A program made the position numbers and the translations under genes. Shown in pieces: positions 60,658 to 64,000 of a stretch of 64,000 nucleotides of DNA. Every line of letters starts with the position of its first letter. The first letter of the stretch is position 1. A model generated the notes under the pieces. That model saw nothing but the letters and a program-made list of their open reading frames with translations, was not told where the DNA came from and ran no database searches. The DNA is from Bacillota bacterium (GTDB lineage: Bacteria > Bacillota > Limnochordia > Darwinibacteriales > Darwinibacteriaceae): NCBI GenBank assembly GCA_012837385.1, contig DURH01000031.1, positions 1 to 64,000 of the forward strand, read 5' to 3'.

Positions 60658-61260
60658 CTACAGCTTCCAGAAGCAGGACTGCAGTACCTCCTTGTAAAGG
60701 CGCACCGCTTCGTAAAAGAGCTTTTCATCGCGTTTTTCCAAAGCTTCGTCGATGCGTGCCTTAAGCGTTATGGCCCAGAGCACCAAGTCCACCTGCTCTC
60801 GGATAAACGAGGCAAAACCAGCGGCCAATGTGGGGGGCACAGCCTCATTGGGTACTGCTACTTCTTCATACCAATCGGGGGTATCTCCTTGGAAAACAAG
60901 CTGCACATGAAGGAGCCCAGAGAACTCCTGCAGCACTTCCCACGCCTGCAGGGGCTCAGTGATGCACACTTCTCTCGTTCTCTGCGTCTGATGGAGCAGC
61001 CCGCCGTTCACTAGTAGAAGGTGTTCCGACTCGCTGCCCAGGCTGAGTTCAAAGGCTGTTCCTGCGCTGCCTGATTGGGAAATTACCATAGTGTTCGGCA
61101 GGAAGTCTCGGTTTGTGACGAAAACCAGCCTTTTGAGCAGGGCAGGTTGGGCACAGATTCTTTCCAGCAGCTCCCTACTGTCCCCGTGTTTCAATGGAGA
61201 TTCGCAAAAACGGCGCAGCACATACTCCTTGTGTACGATCATCTCGCCCCTCCTCGCCAA
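60658..61260 (-). CDS. UPF0302/IDEAL-domain protein (YpiB-like)
   Basis: Central LKRLVFVTNRDFLPNTMVIS...EVLQEFSGLLHVQLVFQG resembles UPF0302; C-terminal LKARIDEALEKRDEKLFYEAVRLYKEVL resembles the IDEAL motif. Confidence 0.65.
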   Translation of the reverse strand: MARRGEMIVHKEYVLRRFCESPLKHGDSRELLERICAQPALLKRLVFVTNRDFLPNTMVISQSGSAGTAFELSLGSESEHLLLVNGGLLHQTQRTREVCITEPLQAWEVLQEFSGLLHVQLVFQGDTPDWYEEVAVPNEAVPPTLAAGFASFIREQVDLVLWAITLKARIDEALEKRDEKLFYEAVRLYKEVLQSCFWKL

Positions 61261-61313
61261 AGAAGATCACTACACTATATGCGGGAGCTGTCTAGAATAA
61301 GTCCCAGCTTCTC

Positions 61314-62075
61314 CTAGGGGAGCCCAACGGTGAGCCCGTCATACGCTAAATGAACCCCAGGCGGAAGTGATCTGCTCACCTTATTATGCTCCATTAAGTG
61401 GGAAATATGGGTGAAATAGGTCTGCCGGGGTTTTAGTTCTGTGATCAAATCCAGGGCCTGGGCCATATGCATATGGGAATGGTGAGGATCAAAGCGCACC
61501 ACACCGAGGATCAACATCTCCAAATCCTGCAGCATGGCTAGGGAAGAGGGTGGAATATGGCTGCAGTCGGTGATATAGGCTAGATCGCCGATGCGATAGC
61601 CGAAAATGGGCAGGGTGCCGTGGAGCACGGGAATGGTCTCTACCAGCACATTACCTACCTGAAAAGGGCCTTCCACCACATGGGTTTCAATCTTGGCCCG
61701 ATCTGGGCTGTTCCCCTGGTGGCGAAAGATATAGGCAAAGACCTCCCTGAGCTCTGCAATGGTAGGTGCGCTGCCGTACACAGGAACGCTCTTTCTAGTT
61801 AGGCGGCTGAAGACCCGCAGATCGTCCAGCCCAAAGACATGGTCAGCATGGCAGTGGGTGTAGAGCACCCCATCCACCTGTTGGATATTGGCCTGCAAAG
61901 CCTGGAGGCGGAATTCAGTGGCGGTATCGATTAACAGGCTAGTCCCCTTCCAGCGCAGCCAAAGCGAGCTGCGGGTGCGTTTGTTTTTCGGATCAGTACT
62001 GGTGCACACAGGACAGGTGCAGGTGAGGACGGGAACACCGTAAGAAGTGCCGCTGCCTAGAAATGTGATCTCCAT
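61314..62075 (-). CDS. MBL-fold metallo-hydrolase (PhnP/RNase Z-like)
   Basis: GSGTSYGVPVLTCTCPVCTSTDPKNKRTRSS, YTHCHADHVFGLDDLR, LHGTLPIFGYRIGDLAYITDCSHIP. Confidence 0.92.
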   Translation of the reverse strand: MEITFLGSGTSYGVPVLTCTCPVCTSTDPKNKRTRSSLWLRWKGTSLLIDTATEFRLQALQANIQQVDGVLYTHCHADHVFGLDDLRVFSRLTRKSVPVYGSAPTIAELREVFAYIFRHQGNSPDRAKIETHVVEGPFQVGNVLVETIPVLHGTLPIFGYRIGDLAYITDCSHIPPSSLAMLQDLEMLILGVVRFDPHHSHMHMAQALDLITELKPRQTYFTHISHLMEHNKVSRSLPPGVHLAYDGLTVGLP

Positions 62076-62094
62076 AATACCATCCTTTCCCTCC

Positions 62095-62124
62095 TTGACC
62101 AGAACACTTGTTCTGTATTATAAT
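62095..62124 (+). promoter_or_regulatory. promoter of the imuB-like cassette
   Basis: TTGACC (62095-62100), 18 nt, TATAAT (62119-62124). Confidence 0.85.
62101..62114. promoter_or_regulatory. LexA (SOS)-type box 1
   Basis: AGAACACTTGTTCT, matching GAACNNNNGTTC, inside the -35/-10 spacer. Confidence 0.85.
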
Positions 62125-62129
62125 CTAGG

Positions 62130-62143
62130 CGAACAGATGTTCC
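62130..62143. promoter_or_regulatory. LexA (SOS)-type box 2
   Basis: CGAACAGATGTTCC, matching CGAACNNNNGTTC, just downstream of the -10. Confidence 0.82.
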
Positions 62144-62157
62144 GAAGGAGGAGTATC

Positions 62158-63276
62158 ATGATCATCTACTGTGGCTTACGCCACTTTTATATTCGCAATT
62201 TTAAGCCGCAGGACGAAGGGCAAACCGACGCTTACTATATTCTAACACACAAAAAGAAGGTCTGGGACTTCTCCCCCGAGCTGAAAGAACACGGCTTCAC
62301 CGGCCAAAGTGGAAGAGCTGTTTTACACCTGGATAAACCGGTTTTGACCATAAGCATTGACTTAGCTGACTTTACTCCCCCTGCCCAGGCCTGGCATGAT
62401 TTTTCCCGCCAGTATACCAATGAGCTGGAAGTAGAATACCCCCATGCCTGGTACCTGCGTTTCAAACAGCCAGCCATTTTCCAGCAGTATATCCTCGATT
62501 TCGCTGAAAAACTCCGCCAAGGGCAGGACGAAGGCATTTGGGGCGCAGGCCAGAGCAAACTGGTGGCTAAATTAGCCGCCCACAATCTCACCGGTTACAA
62601 TCGGATCGTCCCCCCAGAGCAGACCCCAAGCTTTCTAAGGCAGATTCCCCTGCACCGCCTGCCCCTGGATGAGCTAAGCACCCTAGAAAAGCTGGGCATC
62701 AAAACCATTGGGCAGCTGGGTGAAGTGCCCTTAGTAGAGCTGGGCAATCAATTTGGCCCCCAAGCTGCTGCCCTGCAGAAACTGGGGCGGGGTGAAGACC
62801 TAGTCCCTTTTCAGGCGGAGCAAACCCAAGAATGCAGATGGTCCTTAGACTGCACCACTCTCGAGGAATTTATGAGACCCCTGCACCCCCAGGAGCTCAA
62901 GCCCTATCTCCAGCGGGGTATGGAAAAGCTCGCCGCTGCCCTGCAAAAGCAGCAGAAAACAGCAGGCGAACTGCAGCTTGAAGCCTGTTCAGCCCAGGGC
63001 CTGCTCTTCAAGAAAAACCGCCTCTTTAAAGAGGCTGCAGATGATGCTGAGAGTTTCCTGCGGGCGCTGGAAAGCCTGCTGCCAGAAGAACCCCTAGCCC
63101 ACATCGAAGTGGTATTGAGTAGATTAGAGTTCTCCACCGCTGCCCAGCTGAGCATGTTTTGGGAACCGCAGGCACCCAAGCTCTTTGACGAAGAGCTCCT
63201 CCAGTATGCCCAAGCCGGGATTGAACTCCCCCGCCGGGAGCGGCTTCTGCTGCTCTGGGAGGAGTGTTTCACATGA
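62158..63276 (+). CDS. degenerate Y-family DNA polymerase-like protein (ImuB-like)
   Basis: GIWGAGQSKLVAKLAAHNLTGYNRIVPPEQTPSFLRQIPLHRLPLDELSTLEKLGIKTIGQLGEVPLVELGNQFG matches the Y-family SK-(L/F)-AK-A and HhH region. Start moved to ATG 62158 after AAGGAGGAG. Confidence 0.82.
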   Translation: MIIYCGLRHFYIRNFKPQDEGQTDAYYILTHKKKVWDFSPELKEHGFTGQSGRAVLHLDKPVLTISIDLADFTPPAQAWHDFSRQYTNELEVEYPHAWYLRFKQPAIFQQYILDFAEKLRQGQDEGIWGAGQSKLVAKLAAHNLTGYNRIVPPEQTPSFLRQIPLHRLPLDELSTLEKLGIKTIGQLGEVPLVELGNQFGPQAAALQKLGRGEDLVPFQAEQTQECRWSLDCTTLEEFMRPLHPQELKPYLQRGMEKLAAALQKQQKTAGELQLEACSAQGLLFKKNRLFKEAADDAESFLRALESLLPEEPLAHIEVVLSRLEFSTAAQLSMFWEPQAPKLFDEELLQYAQAGIELPRRERLLLLWEECFT

Positions 63277-63512
63277 GCAAGCTGATCAATCAACCCATCC
63301 AGCTCCAATTTAAAGGCAGCTTCCCCGCAGCGTTTCACTGCGGGCATGAATTTAAGGTGAAGTATATCCTCAACCACTGGCGGGAAGGCGGCCAGTGGTG
63401 GCTGGATGAGCCCGAACTCTTCGTTTATGAAGTGCTTACAAATAAATGCCGCTGCGAACTGCATTTTCTGCCCAGCCTTGAGCAGTGGATTTTGTATCGC
63501 ATCACAGATTAG
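63273..63512 (+). CDS. small DUF6504-like protein
   Basis: INQPIQLQFKGSFPAAFHCGHEFKVKYILNHWREGGQWWLDEPELFVYEV...LYRITD; ATGA overlap with the imuB-like gene. Confidence 0.7.
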   Translation: MSKLINQPIQLQFKGSFPAAFHCGHEFKVKYILNHWREGGQWWLDEPELFVYEVLTNKCRCELHFLPSLEQWILYRITD

Positions 63513-63525
63513 TGGAGGGGCCTGC

Positions 63526-64000
63526 ATGTTTGTCCATCTACATGTTCATTCTCCCTATTCCTTTTTAGACGGTGCCTCCCCTGTGGAGGCACTGCTTAAC
63601 CAAGCAGCCCAGTGGCAGATGCCGGCCTTAGCCCTCACGGATCACAGCAATGTGAGCGCGGCAGTGGAATTTCAAAAAATGGCTCTGGAGCTGGGCATCA
63701 AACCCATTCAAGGAGCAGAGATCACCACTGAAGATGGAACCCACCTTACTCTGCTCGCGGAGAACAATGGAGGTTACCAATCCATCTGCCGCTTAATCAC
63801 CGCTGGCTACGCCCATGGTTCCAGGCAGCAATGCCTAGTCCCCTGGCAAGCTCTGCAGGAAAACTCCAGGGGAATCATCGCCCTCAGCGGCTGTCATCAC
63901 TCCGGCACAGCCCAAGCCATTTTGCGCAAAGAGCACTCCCGGGCCAAGGCTGAAGTCCTGCGCTTATTAGAGATCTTTGGTCCCAGCCAGGTCTACCTGG
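63526..64000 (+). CDS. error-prone DNA polymerase III alpha subunit (DnaE2-like), N-terminal PHP domain, truncated by the window end
   Basis: Translated from ATG 63526: MFVHLHVHSPYSFLDGASPVEALLNQAAQWQMPALALTDHSNVSAAVEFQKMALELGIKPIQGAEITTEDGTHLTLLAENNGGYQSICRLITAGYAHGS...GIIALSGCHHSGTA. Confidence 0.9.
   Translation, partial: MFVHLHVHSPYSFLDGASPVEALLNQAAQWQMPALALTDHSNVSAAVEFQKMALELGIKPIQGAEITTEDGTHLTLLAENNGGYQSICRLITAGYAHGSRQQCLVPWQALQENSRGIIALSGCHHSGTAQAILRKEHSRAKAEVLRLLEIFGPSQVYL

Noticed and set aside
61314-62075. Possible role of the MBL-fold hydrolase as a nuclease component of the mutasome
   Set aside because: It is divergently transcribed and resembles PhnP-type phosphodiesterases; sharing the intergenic region is not enough evidence.
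62904-63527. 207-aa minus-strand ORF across the ImuB-like/DUF6504 junction
   Set aside because: Overlaps two supported plus-strand genes and translates to Ser/Arg-rich sequence without motifs.
1-64000. CRISPR arrays, prophage, transposases, integrons, tRNA/rRNA genes
   Set aside because: No regularly spaced repeats, transposase/integrase-type ORFs or tRNA/rRNA-like sequences were recognised on reading; a tool scan would be needed to exclude small ncRNAs.

Overview
The window is a dense bacterial chromosome segment, mostly minus-strand operons. Gene content looks like Bacillota: cdaA-cdaR-glmM-acpS, addAB, cwlD, a ymfF/ymfH-like pair, and an UPF0302/IDEAL-type protein. I see no rRNA, tRNA, CRISPR array, transposon or phage. 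Most of it is housekeeping: c-di-AMP/cell-wall operon, deoC, glpK, potABCD, SelO, QueG, Tex, pyruvate-type dehydrogenase operon, lplA and lepB. The strongest candidate for an interesting system is at the right edge (62.1 kb to the end). It is a plus-strand cassette of a degenerate Y-family polymerase (ImuB-like), a small DUF6504-like protein joined by an ATGA overlap, and a DnaE2-like PHP/Pol III alpha subunit that runs off the window. It is driven by a consensus-like promoter whose spacer contains one GAAC-N4-GTTC LexA-type box, with a second box just downstream. No ImuA/RecA-like partner is visible. Other notable items: a RING-type zinc finger fused to a TM helix and a solute-binding-like domain; an ADP-dependent sugar kinase family protein; an AddB without Walker A, with AddA and AddB both carrying the four-Cys Fe-S-type motif; a MacB/HlyD/FtsX operon with two TolC-like genes, suggesting a diderm Bacillota; a Ski2-like helicase; a ~1400 aa CoA-dehydratase activase fusion with no dehydratase partner nearby; and several promoter-embedded palindromes. 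All functional calls come from reading the sequence. No database search was run.
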